Origin: Diadema setosum
Lineage: Eukaryota; Echinodermata; Echinoidea; Diadematoida; Diadematidae
Reading direction: 5' to 3'
NCBI GenBank assembly: GCA_033980235.1
Contig: CM067077.1
Location: forward strand, 186,001 to 250,000
Length of the DNA stretch: 64,000 nucleotides
Within the stretch, counting starts at the first letter, position 1; every line of letters starts with the position of its first letter. The translations under genes and the position numbers were made by a program. Under the pieces are notes generated by a model that was not told where the DNA came from, made no database searches, and saw only the letters and a program-made list of their open reading frames with translations. This document shows, piece by piece, positions 31,938 through 43,800 of this stretch.

Positions 31938-32788
31938 TAGGTGTTACAAAAACACTTCCCACTTTTGATCCTTAATAGTTCAAAAACTATTTAGATAACA
32001 CTGACATCGATATAGACAATAACTGAAGAGTGTACAGTTTTGTTGGAGGTAATTTAAAAACGAATGCATAAATCAATTTCATTATATTCAAGATTCATTT
32101 TTAAGGTAGGGTTCAGATTTTGCTCTATTTTCAACCCTCTGTACAAAACTTGAATTTTGCACAGGGCTCAATTGGTGTGGGAGTGTGGTGTGGTTAACAT
32201 CCAGACAATGGTCCTGAACAATGGCCAGGATTGGAATGCTCTATTTATATTCGTTAGAAATTCCGCAATCACTGCTAGTCTTAATCCATCCTGAAATGTA
32301 GTGTATACAAGCACATGAAAACAATAGTCATGTGCTTATACTTCTATTTACATGTGCATGCGTTTCACCCTTTACCATGAATTCAGACTAGCAGACAGTG
32401 CCTAGGGCAATCCATCATGAGCTATTAATAAAGCATTCATGTGCCTTGGAGCAAGAGACTAGAAGCCCATAAATAGTCAGCAGAGCTCTGAAAGGTGATA
32501 TTCGGGGTATTCATGTTTATTGTTCAGGGTCAAAGCACACACTGACATACACATCATTCTTTCCTGTGTTAAGTTCAATTTTGTACCGAGTGTTCAGATT
32601 TGACTAAAGTTAATCATGGGTTTGATGAAACTGATTCAAGCTTTCTTAGTCAAATCACCTCCAATAAAATTGTACACTATTCAGCTATTATTCATATCAA
32701 TGAGAGTGTTATCTGATATTTTTTCATGACAGTCTTCGAGCTATTAAGGATTTAAAAAAAAAGTGGGAAATGTTTTATGTAACACCTA
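31938..32788. mobile_element. Inverted-repeat element (847 bp) with TA target duplication
   Basis: The element spans 31940-32786. The left end is GGTGTTACAAAAACACTTCC and the right end is its imperfect complement ending TATGTAACACC, with TA on both sides (31938-31939, 32787-32788). The arms extend about 140 bp, including GTGTACAGTTTTGTTGGAGG against CCTCCAATAAAATTGTACAC. TA targets fit a Tc1/mariner-type source. No transposase frame. Confidence 0.8.
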
Positions 32789-33164
32789 GTTTAACCAGTG
32801 TTCTATCTTATATGCAGGCCATCAGGTAACATTCCAGTATGATATCTTTGCCTTGAATAAAGATAACTTGAGCATTCAATATCTCCCTGTTCTCAGGATA
32901 CAGCATGGCATCCAGTTTGCAGTACTTGCTGCTTTGCATAGGCTCCGATTATTAGGGTTAAAGCACAAAGTTAATGTCGAGAATGTCAGTTAATTAAGCT
33001 TTAGCATGCTCTTTTCCCATGCAAATATTACACACAGTTTTTTATCAGGGAAACTCTCGTAAGCTGAGAGATTTCATGTAATGACCACATAAGAGCATTG
33101 TTAAGTGTTTGATAGAATCTGCCTTTTTAAGGGATTTACTGTCTTCTATTGTAATCGCAGCTTA

Positions 33165-33254
33165 TTAACCATTTCTGTGCCAATGAGTCAAGTGTGCACA
33201 AATTTCACACATAAACCTACAGACTGGAAATAACCTTGGCACACAAAGGATTAA
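33165..33254. mobile_element. Very short TTAA-flanked inverted-repeat element (82 bp)
   Basis: TTAA|CCATTTCTGTGCCA at the left (33165 on) and TGGCACACAAAGGA|TTAA at the right (to 33254). The arms are imperfect inverted repeats of about 14 bp with identical TTAA flanks. Confidence 0.6.
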
Positions 33255-34480
33255 AGGTATAATTTATCATTTGCAGAAGAAACAAAAACCAATCATTAGT
33301 GCTTTAAATAATTCTTAGATGTGAGTCAAGGATGGACACATGACCTTTAATGCATCGCCGATTTGTGATGAAGCAAGAAGGGGGGGGCATTTCATGAAGC
33401 ATTTTAATTATTCGACAACTTTGTCTGACAAATTTGCTCTAAGCCAATCAGATGCAAGGATTTCAGTAGCTTTTAACAGTTTGTTAGACAAAATATCGGA
33501 CAAAACACTTCAAATGCCTTCAAATGCCCGCCTGATCTAGAATTTTTGGTTGTTATTGTGTGAGCACATTCATATTCATGCCAGTATATTTTTCCTTCTT
33601 TTTTTTTTCTTGTCAAAAAGAAAACTAGCCAAGGATTTGAGCAGATTTATGTCAAAATGATCCTCGCGAGGAATTATTACGTCATTACTTCAACTAATAT
33701 GAATGAGCACAAAAATGGTTGCTTTTGATATATAGGCTTCGTGACAAATTGTAAAACTTCAAAATGCTACACTTTTCGTGTGTTCTGATTTTGTCCAAAT
33801 CTCTTTGATTCTGTTTTTTTTTTATCTTTCCTATTGAAAACGACGTGACTTATTGCACTTACTGTATGAAGAAACACACGGTGTTTTTTCCCCAAAATTC
33901 CCTCGAGAAATTGCAATATTTGTTCTCACATCTGTGCTTCTTTTCTCATTTTGTCTTTTGAGGTTTGTTTGTTTGTTTGTTTGTTTGTTTGAGTGATTGT
34001 TCTGTCTTTTAGTTTTCAATTTTGTTTGTTTGTTTTTTTCAGTGATAACCTTCAGTTTGAGGTTTGCATTATTTGCGTGTGTAGTCAATCATTTTTAAAG
34101 CTGTATGCCCTTTGCACATACTCAACATGCTCAATAGGAGCAAACGTATAAAATTCTTTGTAAAAAAGTAGCAGAATATCTTCATCATAATAGTGATGTA
34201 TGGAAAGGTGTATGCTTCATACAAGTATCCACCACTACATTGCAAGACCTTTTTTAACATGAGAGAAGGTCGTAAGCTCACATTAAGGCTAACTGATGTT
34301 AGTATGACACTAATGGTTCATGCGAAAGAGCGTGGCAGTGTTGCTTTACAAGTTGATATTCATGCGCAGATATTCCATGAATGACACCACATGATGGTCT
34401 AAGTTTTCATGTAGTCTGTTATCACAGAAGAAATACATTGGCGTGGAGGAAGTAAAAGAGAGATAGATTCCAGACTAATA
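33255..34480. other. Non-coding spacer
   Basis: No gene recognised. A GTTT microsatellite lies near 33965-33990. The stretch around 33379-33540 may be a fragment of another inverted-repeat element, but I could not define its ends. Confidence 0.4.
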
Positions 34481-34492
34481 AGTAGATTAACG

Positions 34493-36000
34493 GTGAGAGA
34501 GAGAGAGAAAGAAAGAGAGAGAGAGAAAGAAAGAGAGAGAGAGAGGGAGAGAGAGAGGGAGGGAGAGAGATGCCAATATTGTAGAGGGGAAAATGAATGC
34601 ATGAAGAATATTATAACAATATTGGTAAAGAGCGCCATTATCTTCACTGCAATAAAGACTATGCGCCTTCGGGAAATCGTAAAGTCCATAAAACGCTTTC
34701 ATTTTATGATAAATATTTTTTTTTTTATTGCGAAGTGAAGGTAGAAAGAAAAAAAGAATCTAGGAGGAGCCGGGTTACCGGTTTTATTCTGGACAATGAA
34801 CATGATGAAGTTCCCTCTATCGCCAGAGGGAGGTATCAGCCGCAGCAATGCTCAGCTGCCTTATCTGTCTTCCAAAGTGAGCATGTTTGATGAAGTATAT
34901 TGGGGGGGGGGGGGGGGGGTATAAAAATGGCGTATATATGCTCGACATCTATTGTTTGTATATTCAATCTCAAGCTCTTTCCACCAAAGTACGATTTCTC
35001 AATACAGCCTTATTTGACAGATTGTCGTTGACTCGATATTCATAGTGAGATGTAGAAGGGAGCCACCATGATTATAGGGCTCCTGCAGTGCTAAGAGCTT
35101 TACGACTTCCTATCAGAGCTGTGGATTTAAGAGCTACTACCCAAAAAAGAATAATAAAAATGAAAATGGAATGATATTGAAATACCTAGAAGTGATCGAT
35201 GTACACATGGTACATGGCTTCAAGAGGATTTATGAAGGCTCACCTCCCCTCCCGTGAGATATGATGTGCCCCTTTGACAAAATGGACAGGACGATTTAAA
35301 CATGGTAGCCCTCATCCACAAAAAACAGACAAAATAATGTTGACTAGGGTTAGTCTGGACGAAATTAACACTAGTTGAAAACTTTTCAGATAGGTGTGCT
35401 GCAGCATTCGCATCCTAAATACCAAACAGTCACAGACATTTCTCTGGGGGGGGGGGGGGGGGGTTGTAGGCTGTTTACATTAGAATTCCATTTCCAAGCC
35501 ATATTTAAGTTGGCTTTGGTATAGAGTAAAATCAAATGAATAATTGGAAAAATAAAAGTTCTATCAAGCATGTCAAACTTGGTCCCATAGATCATAAGAA
35601 ACTAATGGAAATCTCAAGTTAGTCATGTTGCCACGAATCAGTGGCATTAGTGGTACAGGTGATTTTATTGACAAAGATAAAAATATCATTACTTTACGTG
35701 TCTCAAGAATGTGTGTGCATTGACCTTCATGATACATGTACAGTGTATATAATTCTTCACGTGAAATAAGAAAATAGAACAGTGTATGTAACATTCAATC
35801 AAATCAGTGTATTCTTGTGATAACCTATATATTACAAAGATGACTTTCGGGAAAGGGAATATAGTTGCCAAATCAAAATGACTTTTATCTACAAACCATT
35901 TAGAGAGTCGCGAGACAATGTCCTCTGATGTGCGTGTTCGGTTACAAGTGAGATACTTTTCAATGCACAAATACGTGGAAGCACAGTGAATCACTGACCT
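34493..36000. repeat. Segmental duplication copy A, distal block
   Basis: Collinear with 56520-57870. Anchors: ATTGGTAAAGAGCGCC at 34621 and 56603; CAGCCGCAGCAATGCT at 34837 and 56833; GTGCATTGACCTTCAT at 35715 and 57628 (one change); AGTTGCCAAATCAAAA at 35863 and 57763. The offset stays near 21.9-22.0 kb. The block begins with a GA microsatellite (34493-34569) in both copies. Open frames are not conserved between copies, so it is non-coding. Confidence 0.85.
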
Positions 36001-36059
36001 CGTCGTGTTGTCCAAGTTGTGATCGGAACCGATATGTTTGTTTCGAGAAAGTGGAATAA

Positions 36060-36820
36060 AACACTTAGAGTTACATTGATTTTCCTCTGTTTTCCCTAAG
36101 TGACATAAGCTTTTTGAGTCTGTATATGTTTCAGATCAGCAATTCACAGTAAACGTGAACATGGGATGGCATTTCGCTACAAAGTTATAAAACAGCAGAG
36201 CAGCTAAGCTCCATGGAACGTAACAAAACTAACACAAAATAAAAATTACATGAATATCCAATGGTAGATACACATCGAATTTACGTTTATTCTAGCGGAT
36301 GCGATTATCAGTCTCTTTTCATGTGTCTGGTATTTAATGGTGTGATCTGAAACACTCGGCTCTGCTCAGAGTGAAACTTTGGCCTGCCTTATATAACGTA
36401 TTAATGGAGAAGCAAATCTGCACTGTCGGGTTCGGAAGTGTCGTAGACGTTGTTCGGGCGCACCGTTTTTAGTTCGCCAAGAGTTTCACAAAAAAAGGGA
36501 GAGATTTCTTTTGCACGTTTCCAGCATCCTTGGTTGCAATTTGCTTGTGATTTGTTCTTAAAAATGTATCAAAAGCTTTGTCATATATGCGCACCCAACG
36601 AACCCAAGACGTGTTCGATGTTCGGAAAATTGAATGTCGCCTATGTGTTCCGCGAAAAACAGCGAAGTTCGTCCGATCATTTTCTGGATATCTGCGATCT
36701 GATCTGATCTGATCGCGCTTCGAGAGACATTTTAGAGTCTTTCTGGCAAATCTGCTCACCCTCTGAAATCTGCACTTTCTGTAGAGCATAGCCGCGGTGT
36801 CTGAGCTGACCTCCTTTCAT
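36060..36820. other. Non-coding spacer
   Basis: No gene recognised. Opposing short frames at 36450-36789 have no recognisable motif. A GATCT repeat occurs near 36690-36715. Confidence 0.4.
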
Positions 36821-36821
36821 T

Positions 36822-37300
36822 TCATTACATTTTGTTTCATTGCATTTCATTTCATTTCATTTCAGTTATTACGTTTTCAACAAATTACAGTAATAATAGC
36901 ATACAATAACAATATTTAAAAAGCAACGTGAAAACCCTGATATAAAAACTTGAACTTTAAACCCAATATGTAAAGCTAACTTCTTGCGAAATTTAAAATT
37001 TCATATTCGTAAAGGTATCTCATGCCAATTTCGGGACAGCATGACGCCATCCTAAGACCTGAAGACATAGGTGCGAGTTTGTGCTCAGAAGATCAACAAC
37101 GGAACTACTAAGCTTCCCCGCAACCCTAACAAAACACCTACGAATAAACATTAATCCGTTGGATAGTTCAGTACCATTAAAAGAGATTATGTGTCTCTTC
37201 ATATTCCGTCAAGTCACGTGTGTATATTATCCGCGTTTGATATCTGCACAGCAATCATGTGATTCACAAGTTAGTCCAATAGTATAATTATACTTTATTA
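36822..37300 (-). mobile_element. Possible LINE 3' end fragment with GAAAT-type tail
   Basis: On the minus strand the sequence ends in repeated GAAAT units (36825-36870), the tail style of CR1/L2 LINEs. The upstream minus-strand sequence has no certain coding motif, so the assignment is weak. Confidence 0.35.
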
Positions 37301-37365
37301 CAATCCTGTCCTTGCGAACGAGTGTTCGATGGACAAGTGGCTCATACATGAGTAATAACGTAGAG

Positions 37366-37700
37366 CAATAAATAATAATGATAATGATAAAGAACAACTA
37401 CATGTATATTGCGCAGCTACTATAATAATGTGCTCTACTGCGCATTACAAAATAACATTCATAATAAACATAAAATACATTACTTCAAAAGATGCACTTT
37501 TAACCTGGCCTTAAACTCATTAATTATTGTAGCTGCTTGTCTTATAAACAAAGGGAGATTATTCCATAGTTTTGGTGCAGCATACAAAAATGCACTGTCA
37601 CCAAGAGTAACTTTTGATTTCCCTGATGGATATTTCACTAATGTTTGATCCCGTGAACTTCGGCGGTGATAAGATGTTTGAAATTATGAAAGTGGTTCAT
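37366..37700 (-). pseudogene. C-terminal end of an L2/CR1-type LINE reverse transcriptase
   Basis: The minus strand from about 37690 to 37485 translates to a short tail containing YHRRSSRDQT, GDSAFLYAAPKLWNNLP and NEFKARLKVHL and then a stop, the conserved C-terminus of L2/CR1-group LINE proteins. The 3' untranslated part ends in ATT/ATC repeats near 37366-37390. The rest of the element is missing (5' truncation near 37700). Confidence 0.7.
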
Positions 37701-38226
37701 TGATGAATGTATGTCTACATTTTGAATTTATTTCCGACCTATTAAAATCATTTTCGTTTTTCAGCCTCGGTTAATCCATTTCTGCTGGAACCCCCGAAAA
37801 ATCTTCTCTCCCATTCCTCCTTCATTATGAAGATAACTATTTGTAGGGCACGTACGTCCAACGTATACTTGCAATGATTCCATAATGTACACACCAACAC
37901 CCCATCCAATCAGTCATTGATAAAATATGAGGTGCAAGTCTAACTATTTGGCAACTGAATGAATCTGCAGCGACTATGAAGCGAAAGCAAGAACGTAAAG
38001 AAGCCACAGATCTGATGGTAAGTAAATAAGCCAGTTCGGAGTTAGTTCATAGACACAATGGTATGAATAACTTTCTCTTTTCTCAGGCGCGTTTAGGGGC
38101 ACTTCACTCGTTTTCAGAGCGACATAATGCAACGTTACGTAACAATAATTCATGGATTCATCAATCCTGTTCAAACAAAGAATAAGCTTAGCGTTGACCA
38201 GATGACCAGAATGATCCGTCAATCAA
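37701..38226. other. Spacer, part of duplication copy A
   Basis: No gene. A short block around 37985 (AGCAAGAACGTAAAG) matches 61261 in duplication copy B. Confidence 0.45.
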
Positions 38227-38480
38227 CACTTTGGAAAGTATCAATTTCATTACTTTTCTTTCATGTATTAAGAATCTCTTTCTATCTATAATATTGCCAA
38301 ATACCACTTTTGCTGTCAGGTGGATGTGCTGGCAAGCAGCACTTATAAGGATTACACTTTGGAAAGTATCCATTTCATTACTTTTCTTTGGATGTATTAA
38401 CAATCTCTTTCTATCGATATTGCCAAATACCACTTTTACTGTCAGGTGGATGTGCTGGCAAGCAGCACTTGTAAGGATTA
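38227..38480. repeat. 128-bp tandem duplication
   Basis: Two adjacent copies starting at 38227 and 38355 (both CACTTTGGAAAGTATC). Each ends with GGATGTGCTGGCAAGCAGCA and an AAGGATTA tail. A few substitutions and a short deletion separate them. Confidence 0.9.
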
Positions 38481-38675
38481 CATGAAAGGCATTGCATTAC
38501 AGATGCTTATCCCAGTGAATTAAAAAACAATATGTCTGCTGGTCCGAATGACCTTGTCTCTGCTTATGCGCAAAATAGAACTCTGAACTGGCTTATCGCA
38601 TGCCTTTGTGTTACAGGAAAACGGACCACTTTATTGAAATAAAATATGCACGTTCAAAATAAAAAGGTTGTCTAT

Positions 38676-39193
38676 GTTGCGCTTACACCATGTTCCCAGC
38701 GGCCACGGCAGCCCAGTTTGCCCAAAATGTAGTGCCCCATGGGTAGATGAGACATTCTCCTGTTTTTCCTCTTCGCATTTTTGTCTTGTTCGTCCCAGTC
38801 TTCGCCCCAGTGAACATAATAGCTATCAGACGCTGTTGTTACTGCATTATTCTGGTCAGGCAAGACTATCAATATTTTTCTGTCGCGTCCCGCTATACGG
38901 ACCGCCTCAAAGTTCCGTTAGACGGCCTGTTACGTGCCGTCGTGTTAAAATTGTTGCGTTCACTCCGTTTTATCACAGCATACAAGATTCCTCATTAGCA
39001 CTGGGTCTACGGTGGCATTTTTTTTTTTTTTTTTGTTGACAATTTAAAAATCTGACACGGCATCCAAGGCAATCACAGCCTGTCACGTCTGCCTATTCCA
39101 TCTCACCGCGTTGTTTCACGTTCATCCCGTTTGACGGTGGCCTGAAACATGACTACCGTGGCTGCCGAGAACATATATGGTGTAAACGCAGTA
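38676..39193. mobile_element. Inverted-repeat element, GC-richer interior
   Basis: GTTGCGCTTACACCATGTTC at the left is matched by GAACATATATGGTGTAAACG at the right, with further inverted similarity (CAGCGGCCACGGCAG against CTACCGTGGCTGCCG). The interior includes a T tract near 39018-39034. The right arm also recurs in inverted form at 62365-62460. It sits inside duplication copy A and helps explain the shift in offset relative to copy B. Confidence 0.6.
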
Positions 39194-39219
39194 TACCGTC
39201 CGTCACCATTCAAACTTTG

Positions 39220-39569
39220 AATGGATTTTCACGTAGAGTCGAGGATTTCTAACTCTTTTGTGTAACAACCTCAAAAAACCTCAGTGAATAACGAGAGACG
39301 CAACCTTCCTTTTATCTGCACTGTTCGGACGGGTCACTTCAGTGCGCGGTGGGTTCCAACGAAGAAAGAGGAATGTGGACTGGTGTATTATAATATAGTA
39401 ACACCACTGTAATGACTGAAAAGACTCTGTTGCATTGAGCGCTTCAATTTGAGCAAGATTGGTTGGAAATGAGCTCGCTAAAACCCTAGATCAGTGTATA
39501 AATTGTGTGGATAGATTCACATGGTTCTCTTGGCATTTGTTTGCTGCTGTCCAACACCAAGTATACCAG
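39220..39569 (+). promoter_or_regulatory. Duplicated promoter and candidate first exon, copy A
   Basis: Aligns with 61425-61774. Shared features in order: an ATTGG box (inverted CCAAT) near 39460; TATAAATT at 39497-39504; GATTCACA near 39515; CTGCTGTCCAACACCA ending in a CAG|GTAAGAG splice donor with the last exon base at 39569. The short frame from ATG 39521 is phase 1 at the donor and would hit a stop if joined to the acceptor at 47017, so the exon would be untranslated. It is the nearest plausible upstream exon for the SLC7A gene on this strand. The link is an inference. Confidence 0.5.
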
Positions 39570-40257
39570 GTAAGAGTAAAACTATTTCATTAGAGAAAAA
39601 GTTAATCATGACCAGCGTGGGTATTTCATCATTATCTTGTGGTGAAGATCCACTGAGTGAGAAAGACACTTGTGTGTCTGTGTCTGTCTGTCTGTATGTC
39701 TGTCTGTCTGTCTTTCTGTCTATGTCTGTGTGTTGCTATCCCCTTACCACCCTGCCCCCCCCCCCCCCACTTCTCACCTCTGACGGCTAGGAAGCGTTTG
39801 ATTGTTATGTGATGGTGATGTTCCACTACCTACATAGGCAGTCCCACAATGTTTAAAGTGTTGACTTACTATTGCCGTGGAAGAGTACGCCATCATTATT
39901 ATTATAATCATTATCATTTCTTTCTTTCTTTTTTGGTCTGTGTGACTCAGTCTTATTTCTATCAATCTAATCAATTCTAATCAATTTCTAACAGTCAGCC
40001 AGTTCGAAGTTCTACTTTGCACATGAGCAGAAAAAGATCATTCGTAACAACAGCCACTGGCTTTTAACTTCACTGAGATAATCACCTGTGATATAATGAT
40101 TGTTCAAGTAATCCTTATACAGTGCTCTCCCATTATAACGAACACGGTTATTACGGAAACTCTTGTTACAACAAAGTGAAAAATTCAGGTATAAGAATTA
40201 CTATTTACTCTTTATTATATATATCCTTGCGCGTAAATGTTCAGCTACAACGAAATT
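39570..40257. other. Spacer or putative intron with simple repeats
   Basis: Contains a GTCT-type microsatellite at about 39668-39725 and a C tract near 39756-39768. Weak similarity to 61800-62060 continues. No gene. Confidence 0.45.
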
Positions 40258-40413
40258 TTGGTATTCAAAGAGATTCAAATTTATTTTTACTTCCATCAAA
40301 TAAACAAAGAAATCATGTACAATGTATATGCAGAATATATTTGTAATAATTGCAGAATGTGATTTAACAAAGTACATATGAAAATGAGTAACAGATGAAG
40401 AAAAAAACACAAT

Positions 40414-40461
<48 letters not shown>

Positions 40462-40620
40462 CATAAAGCATACAATAGAAGTTAACTAAGGATGGGGATG
40501 GAAATGGAGGGTCCCACTAAGAAGCAAAGCTTGTACGATGTGGGACCCTCAGGAAATACACAAGACAGCGATATAAATCAAAATAAAACGAACCCATGTC
40601 AACTGACATGAAATCAAGAT
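40258..40620 (-). mobile_element. CR1-like LINE 3' UTR fragment
   Basis: The minus strand carries the conserved hairpin (40550-40507) and ends in degenerate TTGAAT-type units near 40258-40280. An AT microsatellite (40417-40460) has expanded inside it. No coding sequence remains. Confidence 0.5.
40507..40550 (-). other. LINE 3' UTR hairpin, copy b
   Basis: Perfect 11-bp outer stem GAGGGTCCCAC / GTGGGACCCTC, 5' internal loop ATCGTAC, inner AAGC-TTT-GCTT, 3' internal loop CTTA. Confidence 0.75.
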
Positions 40621-41548
40621 AATTGGGAAGGGGAAAAAAGAAACTACAGCACGAGTCATAGTGGACGCAAGCAAACTGGATTCCCTGAAGTAAGAGGAAT
40701 GATGTAATACAACCTGGATTGAATATAATGCAAATATATATACATATATATATATATACGTAATTATACCGGTAAGAATGCAGGAGAAGGAGAGAATAGA
40801 CACATTGGCGTAGACGGAACAATAACAGGAACATCTAATGAAAACCGTCAGTCCAGATGACTTCGTCATAAAGGGAATGTACTGTAAATTGTGCTTGCCG
40901 GCATTGTTTCCTGACAGCAAGCCCTGTTGGCAATATTAGCAGAAATAGTTATTGACACATTCCATGCAAAATAATTAAATCTGTGCTTTCTCAGTGATGA
41001 TAATGTTATGGATGAACGATGATGGTCACCTATACTGTAGTTTGAACATGATTGATGAATTCCATAAATTTTTATGTTGGACAATGTCAAGCATTTCGTC
41101 GCTTTGAAAACGAGTGAAGCGCCAACCAACTGAGAAAATAGAAAGGTCAATTGTACCAACGTAAACTCAGCACTAGCTGGCTTATTATCCCATCTCGCAA
41201 TAAATATTAGAGCCTATGAGTAGGGCCACGTCCCTCAGCAAAGCAAGAACGCAAATCGAAATCGAATTTTCGTGATAGACTGCATAACTCTTAGAACAGA
41301 AAAAAAAATAAAGGGCACAGAATGTCATAATTATGTAGACAGAAGAAGAGAAAGTGCACAGAAGTGCACAGATATTCATATGGGTGTTACATTAAAGCAT
41401 TTAAAATTTATTTGTAAATAGTGGTCATCAAAATCGAGAGCATTATCTCCACAAAGAGCCAGAAGGTCCAAAACCTGATAACAATCTTGCTTCATTTAGT
41501 ACAATCTAATCAGTATAATGCCTGTACAAGTTGTGACTTTCCACAAAT
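40621..41548. other. Non-coding spacer
   Basis: No gene recognised. A TATATA run occurs near 40736-40758. Confidence 0.4.
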
Positions 41549-41755
41549 TGTTGAAAGTTTCAAGTTTCAAGTTTTTATTTCATATTTCCATTTCTCAGTG
41601 ATGGGATTACAAAATGATTGACAATAAAACAAAAGTACAAAACATATACAACCATATCTTATGTTTGAAGAAAAAAAAGACAAACAAACATTACACACAA
41701 ATATAAATGGTCATTTTCATCTGAGGATATCACAAATAAATGTCAGAAATATGAT

Positions 41756-41801
41756 GGGGCCTACATAAAAGCAATGATGCTTGTAAAATCTGTAGGTTCC
41801 C
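41756..41801 (-). other. LINE 3' UTR hairpin, copy c
   Basis: Minus strand: CCTACA paired with TGTAGG plus two outer G-C pairs across two mismatches, 5' internal loop GATTTTAC, inner AAGC-ATCATT-GCTT, 3' internal loop TTA. It lies 262 nt after the LINE stop codon and about 200 nt before the tail. Confidence 0.65.
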
Positions 41802-41956
41802 GAATTTATAGGCGTGAAATTATACGGAGAACGGACATGTTTATCTCGACCAACTTAAATTGTACCAGTGCAAAATCAGTATTAAAAACGAACTATCGAA
41901 CCACATGAATACTTTAGTATCGCTTAAACGAGACTGTACATATTTCGCCGTGTTTA

Positions 41957-41981
41957 CACACACACACACACACACACACAA
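41957..41981. repeat. CA microsatellite
   Basis: About twelve CA units within the LINE 3' UTR. Confidence 0.85.
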
Positions 41982-42062
41982 AAGTGCTATAACGGTATCG
42001 TCAAATAACTTGGAGCTGCAGACAAAGACAAAAGACAGGGGGTATTAAAAAAAAAAATGTTG

Positions 42063-43328
42063 CTATGAGCCGGGTAGTGTGTATCCACTAAGTAATAGCC
42101 GTTTTAGTTTGCGTTTGAAGGTGAATAAGGATAAGGAAGAAGTAATATCTTGAGGGAGGTCATTCCAGTATCTGGGTCCAGTAAACATAATTGTTTTCTT
42201 TGCAAAAATAGTGCGAGTACGGGGAAGGTGATAAGCGTCAGTCTGACGAGTGGGGTAGCAATGAATAGAGCGATTTCTTTTGAACATGTGAATAAAAACG
42301 GATGGTAACTCATTAGTTGTTAGTTTATACATGAAAATTCCAAGATTATAATGAAATAGGTCTGGAATTTTCAGAATTCCGTTTTGATGAAAAAAACAGT
42401 TGGTATGAGCAAAATATCCGGCGTGGTTTATAATTCTTATTGCACGCTTTTGAATACGAAGAAGGGAATCTAATAGTAAATTGATTGCATTTCTCCACGC
42501 CAGAATTCCATAATTAAAGTGTGGAGATATTAAAGAAGAATATATACTCTGCAAAATATAAACAGGGAACAAATGTTTAAGCTTGTTTAAAATTCCAATA
42601 TTTCTGGACAAAATTTTACTTACAAAATTAATATGACTTTTCAAGGATAATTCTCGGTCAATCCAAAGCCCTAAAAACTTTGCGTTATTGACCTGCGTTA
42701 AACATATATCATTTATTTTGATCTCATGTGGGACAACATTCAAAGAATTACTGAATACCATATAATAAGTTTTTTCTATATTCAGGGATAATTTGTTGGC
42801 ATAAATCCAGGATTGCACAGACCTAAGCTCAGTATTCATCATATCAATTAATGTATTAGGGTCTCGATGAGAACAAAACAAACTTGTGTCATCAGCAAAA
42901 CAAATAAATGCTGAAATTGGCGATGATTTTTGAAGGTCATTTATGTATAAAATAAATAAAAGTGGGCCCAAAAGGGAGCCCTGTGGGACTCCACATGAAA
43001 TAAGTTTTAACTGCGAATCATAGCCGTTAATGTTAACAAATTGCTTTCTATCAGTTAAGTAACTCTTAAACCATTCGAGAGGTGGCCCGCGAATTCCATA
43101 ATGATACAGTTTAGAAAATAAAATTTCGTGATCTATCGTATCAAAAGCTTTAGAGAAATCAAGAAAAACTCCAATTGTATGCTCAAAATTATCTATAGCA
43201 TGAGCTACCTTGTCTATAAAAGTGAGTAAAGCATGGATTGTATTGTAATGTTTTCTGAAACCAAACTGAGAATCTGATAAAATATTATGATTTGTGAGAA
43301 ATTTCAATAATCGCGTGTAAAGTGACAC
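42063..43328 (-). pseudogene. Reverse transcriptase C-terminal half of a CR1-like LINE (open, truncated)
   Basis: 421 codons without interruption. Reverse transcriptase motifs are FGFRKHYNT near residue 22, FLDFSKAFDTIDH near 55, CGVPQGSLLGP near 112 and CFADD at 143-147. A thumb region (KFLGLWIDREL) follows, then the conserved C-terminus with HCYPTRQTD, GPRYWNDLP and a final FKRKLKRLLL. The nominal start codon is not a real initiator, because the copy is truncated here and lacks the endonuclease and the first reverse transcriptase motifs. The closest relatives in the window are the 59.7-61.1 kb and 13-16 kb copies. Confidence 0.85.
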
Positions 43329-43800
43329 CTGAATGACAACTCATAATGTTTCATCATATTTGTATACCTATATTTACTTTTTATGTGTTATCATAATGTC
43401 GAAATGCCACGTATTAACTGTAGCAGTCTTTAAACCACGACTCAAAGCACTTTTTTTTTTCATTTAACTGTCTATTATTATCACGTTCATCGGAAGCTTT
43501 TGTAGCGCAGAATATATATCTATAGTTTTTTGCACTATATAGATTGATATATTATTCATTATCATTATAGCGGTTAGCAGGCTGGTGAGCACGTGTATTT
43601 TACAGCTCCAAATCTGCGCACATACAGAGTACCTAAACCCAAATTTAAATAGCAGATCGGTACGTTGCACCCTAAAGGTCTCATGACGTGAAAGGTGGGG
43701 CAAAGAGAAGTAGAGATTGAGGTGGAGACACGCTCTATAGTCTGGCGCTTAAGTCAGATTTTGGACCTATCCTTGCTATACTGTCGGCCGGATTTCTTTT
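43327..43800. other. Non-coding spacer
   Basis: No gene recognised. Confidence 0.4.

Larger units (their letters stand above)
41549..43326 (-). mobile_element. 5'-truncated CR1-like LINE
   Basis: Minus-strand copy starting abruptly inside the reverse transcriptase (about 43326), with an intact remaining frame, a 3' untranslated region holding the conserved hairpin (41801-41756), and a tail of AACTTG-type units at 41549-41575. The open frame suggests a fairly young copy. No target duplication was identified. Confidence 0.8.

Noticed and set aside
33379..33540. Inverted-repeat element fragment
   Set aside because: The left part looks like a dispersed element, but I could not find a matching right end or target duplication.
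36450..36789. Opposing frames of 85 and 106 codons
   Set aside because: No recognisable domain and composition like the surrounding non-coding DNA.
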